A stretch of DNA of 64,000 nucleotides, taken from the NCBI RefSeq assembly GCF_025421775.1, contig NZ_JAOEFX010000004.1, positions 372,001 through 436,000 of the forward strand, in the 5' to 3' direction. Positions 7,273 to 15,023 of this stretch are shown in pieces. The translations under genes were made by a program, and so were the position numbers. The notes below the pieces were generated by a model that was not told the DNA's origin, made no database searches, and saw only the letters and a list, made by a program, of their open reading frames with translations. Source of the DNA: Paenarthrobacter aurescens. GTDB taxonomy: Bacteria; Actinomycetota; Actinomycetes; Actinomycetales; Micrococcaceae. Positions within the stretch are counted from its first letter, which is position 1; each line of letters opens with the position of its first letter.

Positions 7273-8282
7273 GCGGCGGAATCCTGATCCAGCAGCCCGG
7301 CAACTCCGTTGTCACGGACCTCGGCCGTTTCCGTGGACCCCGCTTCGGGCTTCCAGTTAATGGCGCCCTGGACCAGTACTCGGCCCGGGCCGCCAACATC
7401 TTGGCTGGAAACCTGGACAACGACCCCCTGGTGGAGATCACCGCCCTCGACTTCCGGATGAAGGCCAACTCGGACATCCTGATCGCCGTCACCGGTGCGC
7501 CGCTCACGCTGACAGTAGGAGGTCGCCCGTCCAGTCAGTGGGAACCTGTATCCGTGAGAGCAGGAGAAACCGTCTCCATCCGCGGAATCCACCGCGGCCT
7601 CCGTGCCTACGTGGCCGTCCATGGCTCCATCGAGGCAGAGACGTTGCTCGGCAGTGTAGCCCCGGACACCGTGGTGGGTTTCGGGCTTCAGCTGAAGGAA
7701 GGAACCATCCTCCTCAACCGCAGGAGCGTTGGCCCGGTTCGTCAGCCGTATTTCGATCTTCCGCTTTTCCGCCTAGGCCTTGAACGGCCCCGGATGGACT
7801 CAAACTTGTTGGTCGATGTGACCGACGGGCCGGACGTCGCCGAGTTCGGCGAATCCGGTGAACTGCTCTATACCTCGGAATACGCCGTCAGCGGCCGCAG
7901 CAACCACATCGGCCTGCGGCTCGGCGGGGAACTTCCGGAAAGAACCTCAAGCGGCGAAGTCCTTTCCCGCGGAGTGCCAGTGGGCGCCGTCGAGGTTCCC
8001 TCAAGGGAAGAGCTGCTGGTACTGCACCGGGGCCGCGGCGTCACCGCCGGGTATCCCGTCCTCGCAGTAGTCACCAGCACCGGACTGGATGTCCTGGCCC
8101 AAGCGCGGCCAGGGGACAAAGTCCGTTTTCGGAAAACCACAGTGGCAGAAGCAACTGCCACCCATAGGCGCTCGCGGACCCAACTTGAAACCCTCCGCGA
8201 ATCCGTCAACACCGTCTTCGGACTCCTCGGCATCGGATGCCGTCCCCAGTGGCAGGACCTACCAGTTGCGGCATGCAGCTAA
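7269..8282 (+). CDS. pxpC: 5-oxoprolinase subunit C, KipA / biotin-dependent carboxyltransferase-like family
   Basis: The 337-residue protein overlaps pxpB by four bases (ATGA), a sign of translational coupling. KipA/AHS2 features are DLGRFRGPRFGLPVNGALD near residue 16, HRGLRAYVAVHG near 110, SNHIGLRLGGELPE near 212 and RGVTAGYPVLAVVTS near 257. It resembles a urea-amidolyase domain. The last 45 or so residues, rich in Thr, Arg and Leu, go beyond the usual end of the family and show no known motif. Confidence 0.9.
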   Translation: MSGGILIQQPGNSVVTDLGRFRGPRFGLPVNGALDQYSARAANILAGNLDNDPLVEITALDFRMKANSDILIAVTGAPLTLTVGGRPSSQWEPVSVRAGETVSIRGIHRGLRAYVAVHGSIEAETLLGSVAPDTVVGFGLQLKEGTILLNRRSVGPVRQPYFDLPLFRLGLERPRMDSNLLVDVTDGPDVAEFGESGELLYTSEYAVSGRSNHIGLRLGGELPERTSSGEVLSRGVPVGAVEVPSREELLVLHRGRGVTAGYPVLAVVTSTGLDVLAQARPGDKVRFRKTTVAEATATHRRSRTQLETLRESVNTVFGLLGIGCRPQWQDLPVAACS

Positions 8283-8337
8283 AACCCTGTCGTCATACCA
8301 GTAGGCGTTGCTACGCTCATCCCAGTAAGGAAAAGTC

Positions 8338-9678
8338 ATGACCGCAAGCACCAACGCTGCGCCAGTGCAGCATGAGCGGCTCACCAGCCGCCAAACCCGC
8401 AAGGTAGTCACCGCAGGTTGTGTTGGCATCTTCGTGGAACTGTACGACAACGGCATTTTCGCCTTCATGGCGGGAACACTGGCCCTCGTCTTCCTCGCGC
8501 CGGGCAACCCGGACAACGCACTGCTCTTCGTGTTCGCCGGTTACGCTGTCTCGTTCTTCGTCCGCCCGCTTGGCGCCGTGGTGTGTGGGTACCTCGGAGA
8601 CCGGATCGGCAGGCAAAAGCTCCTGGTCTTTGTCATCCTCCTGATCAGTGTTGCCACTGCCGGTATCGGCTTGCTGCCTCCCTATGCGGCCATCGGCGTT
8701 GCGGCGCCAATCCTCTTGGTCCTGCTGCGCCTCATGCAGGGCTTCTCCGTTGGTGGCGAGGCTGCCGGCGCCATGACGTTCCTCGCTGAGCACGCTCCCG
8801 AAGGCAAGCGCGGCATCATCACCTCCTACGCCCAGATCGCCTCCTTCGCAGCACTGCTCACCGGTACTTTGGTCGCTTTCTCCATGTCGCCGTGGCTCAC
8901 TCAGGCAGCGATCGACGGCGGCGGCTTCGGTTCGTTCGCATGGCGCATTCCGTTCTTGGTCGCCATCCCCATGGGCATCATCGGCTGGTATATCCGAAAG
9001 GCCATCAGCGACACCCCCAACTTCGAGAAGCTGAAGGAAGAGGGCGGCCTCTCCAAGAACCCGCTCAAGGAAGCTTTCCAGTCCAAGGAGCACCGCCGTG
9101 CCATGCTCCTGGCACTCTTCATCCCGCTGATGAACGGCTCCGGCTACTACGTTCTGTTCTCCTACATGCCCACGTTCCTCAAGGGCAAGCAGCTGAACTT
9201 CACCATCGGCGAAGCCCTCCTGGTCACCGCGTGCAGCCTGGTTGTCATCTGCATCGCCATCCCGTTCATGGGCGCCCTGTCCGACCGTATTGGCCGCAAG
9301 AAGGTGATTGCCGGCTCGGCCATCGCCATGGCAGTCCTCGGTATCCCGTCCTACGCCCTGATTGCCACTGGCGAGATGGGCATGGCCATCCTGGGCGCCT
9401 GCATCATGGCCATCGTCTTCGCCGGCCACACAGCAGTGATCCACATCCTGATCGTCGAACTGTTCCCCACCCGTGTCCGCTACTCCGCCTACGGCCTTGG
9501 CTACAACATCTCTTCGGCCCTCTTTGGCGGCACGGCACCGCTGCTGATGACCTGGCTGATCGGCAGCACCGGCAACATCTACATGCCGGCCTTCTACGCA
9601 GTCATTACCGCGCTCGGCACGCTCATCGCGGTCAGCACAGTCAAGGACCGCGCCCACGAACCGCTGCGCGACGCCTAG
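8338..9678 (+). CDS. MFS transporter, metabolite:H+ symporter (MHS) type
   Basis: The 446-residue protein has 12 hydrophobic segments and the MHS/ProP-ShiA layout: GYLGDRIGRQKLLV in the loop between helices 2 and 3, LMQGFSVGGEAAGAMTFLAE in helix 4 and GALSDRIGRKKVI in the loop between helices 8 and 9. The ribosome site AAGGAAAAGTC precedes the ATG. It follows pxpC by 55 bases, so it likely imports the substrate of the pathway, possibly 5-oxoproline or a related carboxylate; substrate assignment is inference from position. Confidence 0.88.
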   Translation: MTASTNAAPVQHERLTSRQTRKVVTAGCVGIFVELYDNGIFAFMAGTLALVFLAPGNPDNALLFVFAGYAVSFFVRPLGAVVCGYLGDRIGRQKLLVFVILLISVATAGIGLLPPYAAIGVAAPILLVLLRLMQGFSVGGEAAGAMTFLAEHAPEGKRGIITSYAQIASFAALLTGTLVAFSMSPWLTQAAIDGGGFGSFAWRIPFLVAIPMGIIGWYIRKAISDTPNFEKLKEEGGLSKNPLKEAFQSKEHRRAMLLALFIPLMNGSGYYVLFSYMPTFLKGKQLNFTIGEALLVTACSLVVICIAIPFMGALSDRIGRKKVIAGSAIAMAVLGIPSYALIATGEMGMAILGACIMAIVFAGHTAVIHILIVELFPTRVRYSAYGLGYNISSALFGGTAPLLMTWLIGSTGNIYMPAFYAVITALGTLIAVSTVKDRAHEPLRDA

Positions 9679-9760
9679 CCCTACCCACACAGTGAAGTGC
9701 GCCGGGCTTCCAAGCCCGCCGCACTCTGCCCCACCGATTCCCCACCTTCTGGAGAACCCA

Positions 9761-10510
9761 ATGTCTTTTTCTGACTACACCACCGCCCTCGTCACCGGAG
9801 CATCAACCGGTATGGGTGCAGCCATCGCCGAGCGGCTTGCCAAGCGCGGCCTGACCGTACATGCCGTTGCCCGCAACGAGGAACGCCTCGCCGAACTGGC
9901 CGACCGCACCGGAGCCATCCCGCACGTAGTGGACCTGACCGACACAGCCGCGCTGGCCGCCGTCGTGAATGACCTCAAGGTGGACGTCCTGGTGAACTGC
10001 GCCGGGGTTTCCCGGCCGGGGAACATCCTGGATTCGTCCGAAGAGGACATCGACGAACTGGTGGACGTGAACCTTCGTGGCCTGCTGCAGCTCACCCGTC
10101 TGGTCCTGCCGGGGATGGTGGAGCGCGATCTCGGCCACGTCATCAACATCAGCTCCATCGCCGGTGTCTACAACTTCTACGGCCACACGGTTTACCACGC
10201 CACCAAAGCAGCCGTGCACCAGATCTCCCGCCAACTCCGGAACGACACCGTGGGCAAGCGCATCCGCGTCACCGAGATCTGCCCGGGCCGGGTGGAGACA
10301 GAGATCTTCGGCCGCAACCTGGGCGGCACGCCCGAGGCCATGGAAGAAGCCTGGCAGACCTACTACGAGGGCTACGAGTCGCTCACTACCGACGACATCG
10401 TTAACGCCTTGGACTACGCCATCGAAACGCCGCGCCACGTGAACGTGGGCATGCTTGAACTCATGCCGACGTTCCAGGTACCCGGCGGGCTGACGTTCGA
10501 CCGCCGCTGA
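9761..10510 (+). CDS. SDR-family NAD(P)-dependent oxidoreductase
   Basis: The 249-residue classical SDR starts at the ATG after TCTGGAGAACCCA. Visible motifs are the cofactor loop GASTGMGAAIA near residue 12, VNCAGVSRPG near 82 (NNAG variant), NISSIAGVYNF near 130 with the catalytic serine, and YHATKAA near 147 with the YxxxK pair. It oxidises or reduces an alcohol/carbonyl in the cytoplasm; homologues are often annotated as YdfG-like or 3-hydroxy acid dehydrogenases. It lies downstream of the transporter in the same direction and is closed by a strong terminator, so it is probably the last gene of the pxp unit. Confidence 0.88.
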   Translation: MSFSDYTTALVTGASTGMGAAIAERLAKRGLTVHAVARNEERLAELADRTGAIPHVVDLTDTAALAAVVNDLKVDVLVNCAGVSRPGNILDSSEEDIDELVDVNLRGLLQLTRLVLPGMVERDLGHVINISSIAGVYNFYGHTVYHATKAAVHQISRQLRNDTVGKRIRVTEICPGRVETEIFGRNLGGTPEAMEEAWQTYYEGYESLTTDDIVNALDYAIETPRHVNVGMLELMPTFQVPGGLTFDRR

Positions 10511-10570
10511 CTGTCCCGATTCAGCAGCCCCAAGGTTCCGGTGGCATCACTCCCGTCACCGGAAATACAA

Positions 10571-10601
10571 GCTGGCGGCCGCGTCCATCGCGGCCGCCAG
10601 C
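10571..10601 (+). terminator. Strong terminator after the pxp-transporter-SDR unit
   Basis: A perfect 13-bp stem (GCTGGCGGCCGCG and its complement) has a five-base TCCAT loop at 10584-10588, starting 60 bases after the SDR stop. CACCCGTTT follows, a short T run. A weaker CCGGTG...CACCGG hairpin precedes it. Confidence 0.75.
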
Positions 10602-10641
10602 ACCCGTTTAACCGCTGTTTTACGAGTGAAAGCCACAACCG

Positions 10642-10875
10642 ATGAGAAGGGCACTGTGCCTCGCCGACCGGAGGGACTGGGACGCTGAGGACTTCGATAA
10701 CCTCGACGAATATCGTCAAGAGCACAGGCGGCAACAATTGGTCTGCCTGGCCTGTGGAGGAAAGGCGATGTTCCGCACGGCAGGTACTGGACGCAGGGCG
10801 GCGTTCAGCGCGAGGCATACCGCCGATTGCTGCCTGAACTCCCGGACCTGGACCGTCTTCCGATACTTGCAGTAG
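10642..10875 (+). pseudogene. CoiA-like zinc-motif fragment (short ORF)
   Basis: The 77-residue frame reads MRRALCLADRRDWDAEDFDN, then LVCLACGGKAMFRTAGTGRR and FSARHTADC. The pair CxxC with a following ARHxxxC, spaced about 25 residues apart, matches the N-terminal module of CoiA-like and related nuclease-associated proteins, whose full length is hundreds of residues. Here the frame stops about 16 residues later, and no continuation in the other two forward frames is apparent before the convergent gene at 10894. It is best read as a decayed remnant or a solitary small zinc protein. The ribosome site is weak. Confidence 0.4.
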
Positions 10876-10893
10876 CGTCCGACGCCGGCCGGT

Positions 10894-11328
10894 TCAGTCT
10901 TCGTCGAGCGTCTCGGTCAGGTGATGTGTGGGGATGCGGTCGCGGTCATACGTGATTTCCGTGTAGCCGTGGGGCTGCGGGCGGCCGTCGGAGCCCAGGT
11001 TCACGAAGACAATTTCCTCGATGGTCAGAATGGCCTGCCGCGTAATCATGTTTCGGACTTCGGCGCGCATGGTCAGGGACGTGCGGCCGAAGCGTTTCGC
11101 GGTCAGTCCCATCTCGATCAGGTCCCCTTGCACAGCGGAGCTCACGAAGTTGATCTCCGAAATGTACTTGGTGACGGCGCGGCCGTTGCCCAATTGAAGG
11201 ATGGCGTAGATCGCAGCCTCTTCATCGATCCACTTCAGCAGGCTGCCACCAAAGAGTGTGCCGTTGGCGTTGAGGTCCTCGGGCCGCACCCATTTGCGAG
11301 TGCGAAAGGTGATGTCTGCTTTTTCCAT
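10894..11328 (-). CDS. Acyl-CoA thioesterase, hotdog fold
   Basis: The 144-residue protein fits the YciA/ACOT hotdog family: RPEDLNANGTLFGGSLLKWIDE with the conserved N-x-x-G-x-x-F-G-G-x-x-L-x-x-x-D arrangement near residue 16, then VTKYISEINFVSSAVQGD near 52 and RNMITRQAILTIEEIVFVN. The conserved aspartate after KWI is the catalytic residue of the family. It hydrolyses acyl-CoA to free acid and CoA in the cytoplasm. The C-terminal 35 residues are a charged tail. It stands alone between convergent and codirectional neighbours. Confidence 0.85.
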   Translation of the reverse strand: MEKADITFRTRKWVRPEDLNANGTLFGGSLLKWIDEEAAIYAILQLGNGRAVTKYISEINFVSSAVQGDLIEMGLTAKRFGRTSLTMRAEVRNMITRQAILTIEEIVFVNLGSDGRPQPHGYTEITYDRDRIPTHHLTETLDED

Positions 11329-11417
11329 AATCCGAGATTATCGAACTGGCGCAACCTTCGCTTGATGTTGCGCCGCGGTTCCACCGCCCCTATGCCACCA
11401 CCTCTACAGGCACGGTC

Positions 11418-11921
11418 CTAGGCCATCGCCGTGTGCGAAGCACTGTGGGAATCGAGCCGCTTGGAGTAGCAATAGGAATCGTCGACGCCCACATACGGGC
11501 CGAAGTTCGGCACTGGAGCGAAACCTGCGCTCTCATAGAAACTTCGACCGTCCGACTGGGCCGACCCTGCCTCGGCCGCGATCACGGTGAATCCGTGGGA
11601 ATGCGCTTGAGCTTCGAGCGCTGCCAGGATGGAGCTTGCGACTCCCGAGCCCCGGGCGTAGGGGACCACATACAACCTCTTGATCTCGGCTGTCTTCTCG
11701 TCAAGCATCCTCAGCCCGCCGCATCCCAAAGGCTGTCCCGAGCATTTCTCGTAGGCCACAACAAAAACTGCGGTGTCCACTTCAGTCGGAGGAGGTCCGG
11801 ATTCATGATCCGTGCTTCCGAACCGGGCGTCGAGTTCTGCCTGCTGCGCGGCCCGGAGGTCCGCACCCACGGGGTTGGCCCACGTGACCTGCCGGATGTT
11901 GAGCCGTGGGTTGGTCTGCAT
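11418..11921 (-). CDS. GNAT-family N-acetyltransferase
   Basis: The 167-residue protein has the GNAT core: VFVVAYEKCSGQPLGCGGLR, EIKRLYVVPYARGSGVASSI with the acetyl-CoA pyrophosphate loop (R-x-x-G-x-G/A variant PYARGSGVASS), then FYESAGFAPV. It transfers acetyl from acetyl-CoA to an amine; the acceptor cannot be told. GAGG lies seven bases before the ATG. There is a gap of about 90 bases to the thioesterase, and the 183-base gap upstream to 12104 shows nothing. Confidence 0.85.
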   Translation of the reverse strand: MQTNPRLNIRQVTWANPVGADLRAAQQAELDARFGSTDHESGPPPTEVDTAVFVVAYEKCSGQPLGCGGLRMLDEKTAEIKRLYVVPYARGSGVASSILAALEAQAHSHGFTVIAAEAGSAQSDGRSFYESAGFAPVPNFGPYVGVDDSYCYSKRLDSHSASHTAMA

Positions 11922-12104
11922 CTGTGCCTCATTTCGCCGTGAATCGGAGAGGTGTCTATGCGTCTTTAGCCTACGGAGCTGCGGTTACCGTGGTGTTTCC
12001 TGCGCGTAAGCTTCGGGAGAATTGCTGGCTGCCCCTGCGTTGTGGGGCCAGCTCTGTGTCCCTCGGAATCAGTCCGGGGCGCACCGTGGACCTCGCAACA
12101 TGCC

Positions 12105-12761
12105 CTACAGTGCCTCGCCTGTGGGGTCCTCGGCAGTCTGGTCCGCAAGGGCTTTGCCGCCCACTGGGATCTGGTCCCAGTGCAGCACCTTCCAGCCCTT
12201 TTCGGGATCGCCTTCCAGAGCCACGATTCCGGTGTTCGGGAGCTGGTGCGTTTGGGCGAAGACGGTGTCAATGTCCGTGGCCCTCCTGCCAGCCCAGCAA
12301 CGAATTGCCGCGCCGTGACTGACGATCGCGGCCGCTGAGTGGCCTGCGGCTGCAACTTTCTCCACCGAAGCATCGAAACGGGCAAAGAAGTCGTGCCCGT
12401 TGAAGGCTCCCGGCATGCGAACATCAAGGTCACCGTCCGTCCAGGCGAAGACAGTGCTCATGTAGCGCATGTGGGACTCGTGGTCTGTCTTCTTTTCCAG
12501 TGCACCGGCTTCGATTTCGTGGACGCCATCCAGGATAGTTGGCTCCAATCCTGTGGCTTGTGCCAGCGGCGCCGCAGTGTGCTGGGTGCGCAGCAACGTG
12601 GAGGTGTAGAGCGCCTCCACGGCTTCATCGGCCAACGCTTCCGGCAGGGCCCCAGCCTGGCGTTCACCGAGTTTGGTCAGCCCCGGTCCTGGAAATGCCG
12701 TGTCCAACTGGCCCGCCACGTTGCCGGGTGTTTGTCCGTGCCTGATCAACAGGAGCTTCAT
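12105..12761 (-). CDS. Histidine phosphatase (phosphoglycerate-mutase-like) family protein
   Basis: The 218-residue protein starts at the ATG at 12761 after GAGGAGCGGAG; the frame runs further upstream but without family sequence. MKLLLIRHGQTPGN holds the phospho-accepting RHG motif (His8), followed by GLTKLGERQAGALPEAL, SPLLRT-like STLLRTQHTA, and IVSHGAAIRCW with the second active-site histidine. Proteins of this length act on phosphosugars, alpha-ribazole phosphate or phosphoproteins. No pathway partner adjoins it. The start of the gap to purB (12762-12979) shows no further feature. Confidence 0.85.
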   Translation of the reverse strand: MKLLLIRHGQTPGNVAGQLDTAFPGPGLTKLGERQAGALPEALADEAVEALYTSTLLRTQHTAAPLAQATGLEPTILDGVHEIEAGALEKKTDHESHMRYMSTVFAWTDGDLDVRMPGAFNGHDFFARFDASVEKVAAAGHSAAAIVSHGAAIRCWAGRRATDIDTVFAQTHQLPNTGIVALEGDPEKGWKVLHWDQIPVGGKALADQTAEDPTGEAL

Positions 12762-12979
12762 GGGTGCTCCGCTCCTCACGTCGTAGCTGGTGGGGGTTGG
12801 ACGCGCTGCGCTCCAGCCCGGATACCTCCACCCAATCAGTCGCTGAAGCAGAGGAACAGCCAGACACGCCGTGTCTCGAGGTCCCGCCCGAGCTGGGCAA
12901 AGGAGGTGGGTGGGCAAAGCAGGTGGGAGGAATGTGCTTTCGTCCACCTGATTAAGCGCCGACGGCAGGGGTAAACCCC

Positions 12980-13015
12980 GACGGCGGGCCGAGGCACCCA
13001 GCCCGGCCCGCCGTC
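12980..13015 (-). terminator. Terminator of purB
   Basis: A perfect 12-bp stem, GACGGCGGGCCG at 12980-12991 and its complement at 13004-13015, with a 12-base loop. It lies about 90 bases beyond the purB stop in the direction of purB transcription, with the 17-bp repeat array between. No strong T tract follows. Confidence 0.6.
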
Positions 13016-13027
13016 GTCGTCGTCAAG

Positions 13028-13108
13028 CGACCTGCACTTTCAAACGATCTGTACTTTCGATCGACCCGTACTTTCGAGCGACCTGCACTTTCAAACGATC
13101 TGTACTAC
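13028..13108. repeat. 17-bp tandem repeat array at the 3' end of purB
   Basis: Five consecutive units follow the pattern CGAYCYGYACTTTCRAN. Units start at 13028, 13045, 13062, 13079 and 13096; the last is partial and runs into the purB stop codon (13105-13107). Units 1 and 4 are identical, as are the 30-bp stretches 13026-13055 and 13077-13106. Unit length 17 is not a multiple of three, so it is not a coding repeat. Each unit keeps ACTTTC. There are no spacers, so it is not a CRISPR array. Confidence 0.85.
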
Positions 13109-14511
13109 TGCAGGTGGTCCACCAGTTTGTTGGCGATGCCCGTGTACTTGCCCGGGGTCAGGGCAAGCAGACGTGCCTCGGCGTCGGCGGAGAGTCCGAG
13201 GCCCTGCACGAATTCCTGCATACGGGCACCGTCAACACGCTGGCCGCGGGTGAGGTCCTTGAGGCGTTCGTAGGGGTTCTCCATGCCTTCGACGCCGGCG
13301 ATGGCTTCGGCGCGCATGACCATCTGAATGGCTTCGCCCAGCACTTCCCAGTTGGTGTCGAGGTCGCCGGCGAGGACTTCCTCGGCGACGTCAAGAGCCT
13401 TCAGGCCCTTGGCGACATTGGAAATGGCCAACAGCGAGTGGCCGAAGGCGACACCGATGTTGCGCTGCGAGGAGGAATCCGTGAGGTCGCGCTGCCAGCG
13501 GGAGGTCACCAGTGTGGCGCCCAGGGTGTCCAGGAGGCCGTTGGAGATTTCCAGGTTGGCTTCAGCGTTCTCGAAGCGGATCGGGTTGACCTTGTGCGGC
13601 ATGGTGGAAGAACCTGTGGCTCCGGCAACCGGGATCTGGCGGAAGTATCCGATGGAGATGTAGCTCCAGATGTCCGTGCAGACGTTGTGCAGGATGCGGT
13701 TGAAGCGCGCGATGTCGGCGTAGAGCTCGGCCTGCCAATCGTGGCTTTCGATCTGCGTGGTGAGCGGGTTCCACGTGAGGCCCAGTCCTTCCACGAACGT
13801 CTTGGCGACGGCTTCCCAGTCAGCACTTGGGACGGAGGCGACGTGCGCTGCGTAGGTGCCGGTAGCGCCGTTGATCTTGCCCAGGAATTCGGTCTTGGCG
13901 ATGCGTGCCAGCTGGCGGTTCAGGCGGTGCGCAATGACAGCCAATTCCTTGCCGAGCGTGGTCGGGGTGGCGGGCTGGCCATGCGTGCGGGAGAGCATCG
14001 GCACAGAGCGGTTTTCTTCCGCCATGGCTTCGATCTGCTTGACCAGGGCGGTGGCGTTGGGAAGCCACACGTCCTCCACGGCACCCTTGATACCTACGGC
14101 GTAGGAGAGGTTGTTGATGTCCTCTGACGTGCAGCCGAAGTGCACCATGGCCGTCAGGTTCTCGATGCCAATGGCCGGCAAACGACGGCCGATGTAGTAC
14201 TCAACAGCTTTGACGTCGTGGACCGTCACGGCTTCGATCTCGGCGAGTTCGTTGACCGATGCGGCGTTGAAATCGGTAACGATGGCACGCAGCTGTGCAA
14301 TTTGCTCATCAGAGAGCGGACCGGTGCCGGGCAGCACGGATTGGCTGGTGAGGTGGATGAGCCACTCAACTTCAACGTGAACGCGATCGCGGTTGAGCGC
14401 GGCCTCGGACAAGTAGTCCACGAGGGGCGCGACGGCGGCGCGGTAGCGGCCGTCAAGGGGGCCAAGGGCGAGAGGTTCGGAAGCGAGGGACACGCGAGGG
14501 GATTCAGCCAT
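13105..14511 (-). CDS. purB: Adenylosuccinate lyase
   Basis: The 468-residue protein starts at the ATG at 14511 (MAESPRVSLASEPLALGPLD). The fumarase/aspartase superfamily signature GSSTMPHKVNPIRFENAE is near residue 300, with HFGCTSEDINNLSYA near 130 and RTHGQPATPTTLGKE near 183. The size and TSEDINN sequence match the E. coli PurB type. The enzyme releases fumarate from adenylosuccinate and SAICAR in purine synthesis. It appears monocistronic, with a tandem-repeat array right after the stop and a hairpin terminator beyond. The 185-base gap upstream, shared with a divergent gene, contains TTATCCACA at 14583. Confidence 0.93.
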   Translation of the reverse strand: MAESPRVSLASEPLALGPLDGRYRAAVAPLVDYLSEAALNRDRVHVEVEWLIHLTSQSVLPGTGPLSDEQIAQLRAIVTDFNAASVNELAEIEAVTVHDVKAVEYYIGRRLPAIGIENLTAMVHFGCTSEDINNLSYAVGIKGAVEDVWLPNATALVKQIEAMAEENRSVPMLSRTHGQPATPTTLGKELAVIAHRLNRQLARIAKTEFLGKINGATGTYAAHVASVPSADWEAVAKTFVEGLGLTWNPLTTQIESHDWQAELYADIARFNRILHNVCTDIWSYISIGYFRQIPVAGATGSSTMPHKVNPIRFENAEANLEISNGLLDTLGATLVTSRWQRDLTDSSSQRNIGVAFGHSLLAISNVAKGLKALDVAEEVLAGDLDTNWEVLGEAIQMVMRAEAIAGVEGMENPYERLKDLTRGQRVDGARMQEFVQGLGLSADAEARLLALTPGKYTGIANKLVDHLQ

Positions 14512-14711
14512 GGTGCCTATTCTTTCATGCTCCGCCCGAGGGCTGGGAGTTGGTGACAGCGCTATGTGGACGGTCCGTTTGGTTATCCACATAGACGACG
14601 GCGGCGCTTCCGTCCGGTTCCGGCACTCCGTAGCGTCGTAGCTACCGATCACCAGATCAATCAATCACCAGATCGAAACATTCACCAGAACAAACAATGG
14701 AGTACTCGGAC

Positions 14712-15023
14712 ATGAGCGTCGGCTTGATGACTGCAGCCAACCCGCCCACCTTCGACCCCCTGGAATGTGCTTCCCGAAGTCACGAAGTCCAGCGGCTCGC
14801 CTGGCGTATTAAGGCCTGCGTAGACCAAGCGGACACCGTCCTTGCGTCCCTGAGGCGGGCGCAGATGGATCACTGGCTCTCTCCCGCGGGGCGCGCCTAC
14901 CGCACAACCATTGCCATGCAGGCATCGGCGCTGATGCGGGCCCGGGAGTCGTTGGATGTCGCCGTTGCCTTGGTGCTCCGTCACTCCCAAAACGTGTCCG
15001 TCTCGAGCGAAAGGGGTCCCTGA
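14712..15023 (+). CDS. WXG100-like small helical protein
   Basis: I choose the ATG at 14712 since GGAG lies eight bases upstream; an in-frame ATG at 14697 would add five residues. The 103-residue protein is two long helices separated by HWLSPAGRAYR (Trp55-Leu-Ser), a common variant of the WXG turn of ESX/type VII secretion substrates, followed by a helix rich in Ala, Arg and Leu. The length is also right. The stop overlaps the start of the next gene by one base (TGATG), so the two are coupled, as is usual for EsxA-like partners of larger substrates. No secretion-machine genes are in the window. Confidence 0.55.
   Translation: MSVGLMTAANPPTFDPLECASRSHEVQRLAWRIKACVDQADTVLASLRRAQMDHWLSPAGRAYRTTIAMQASALMRARESLDVAVALVLRHSQNVSVSSERGP

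Noticed and set aside
8317..9690. 457-codon leftward frame opposite the MHS transporter
   Set aside because: High-GC codon use opens antisense frames; the sequence is hydrophilic Gly/Asp/His-rich with no family and the transporter is certain.
13028..13108. CRISPR array
   Set aside because: The 17-bp units are tandem without spacers, shorter than CRISPR repeats, and there are no cas genes.
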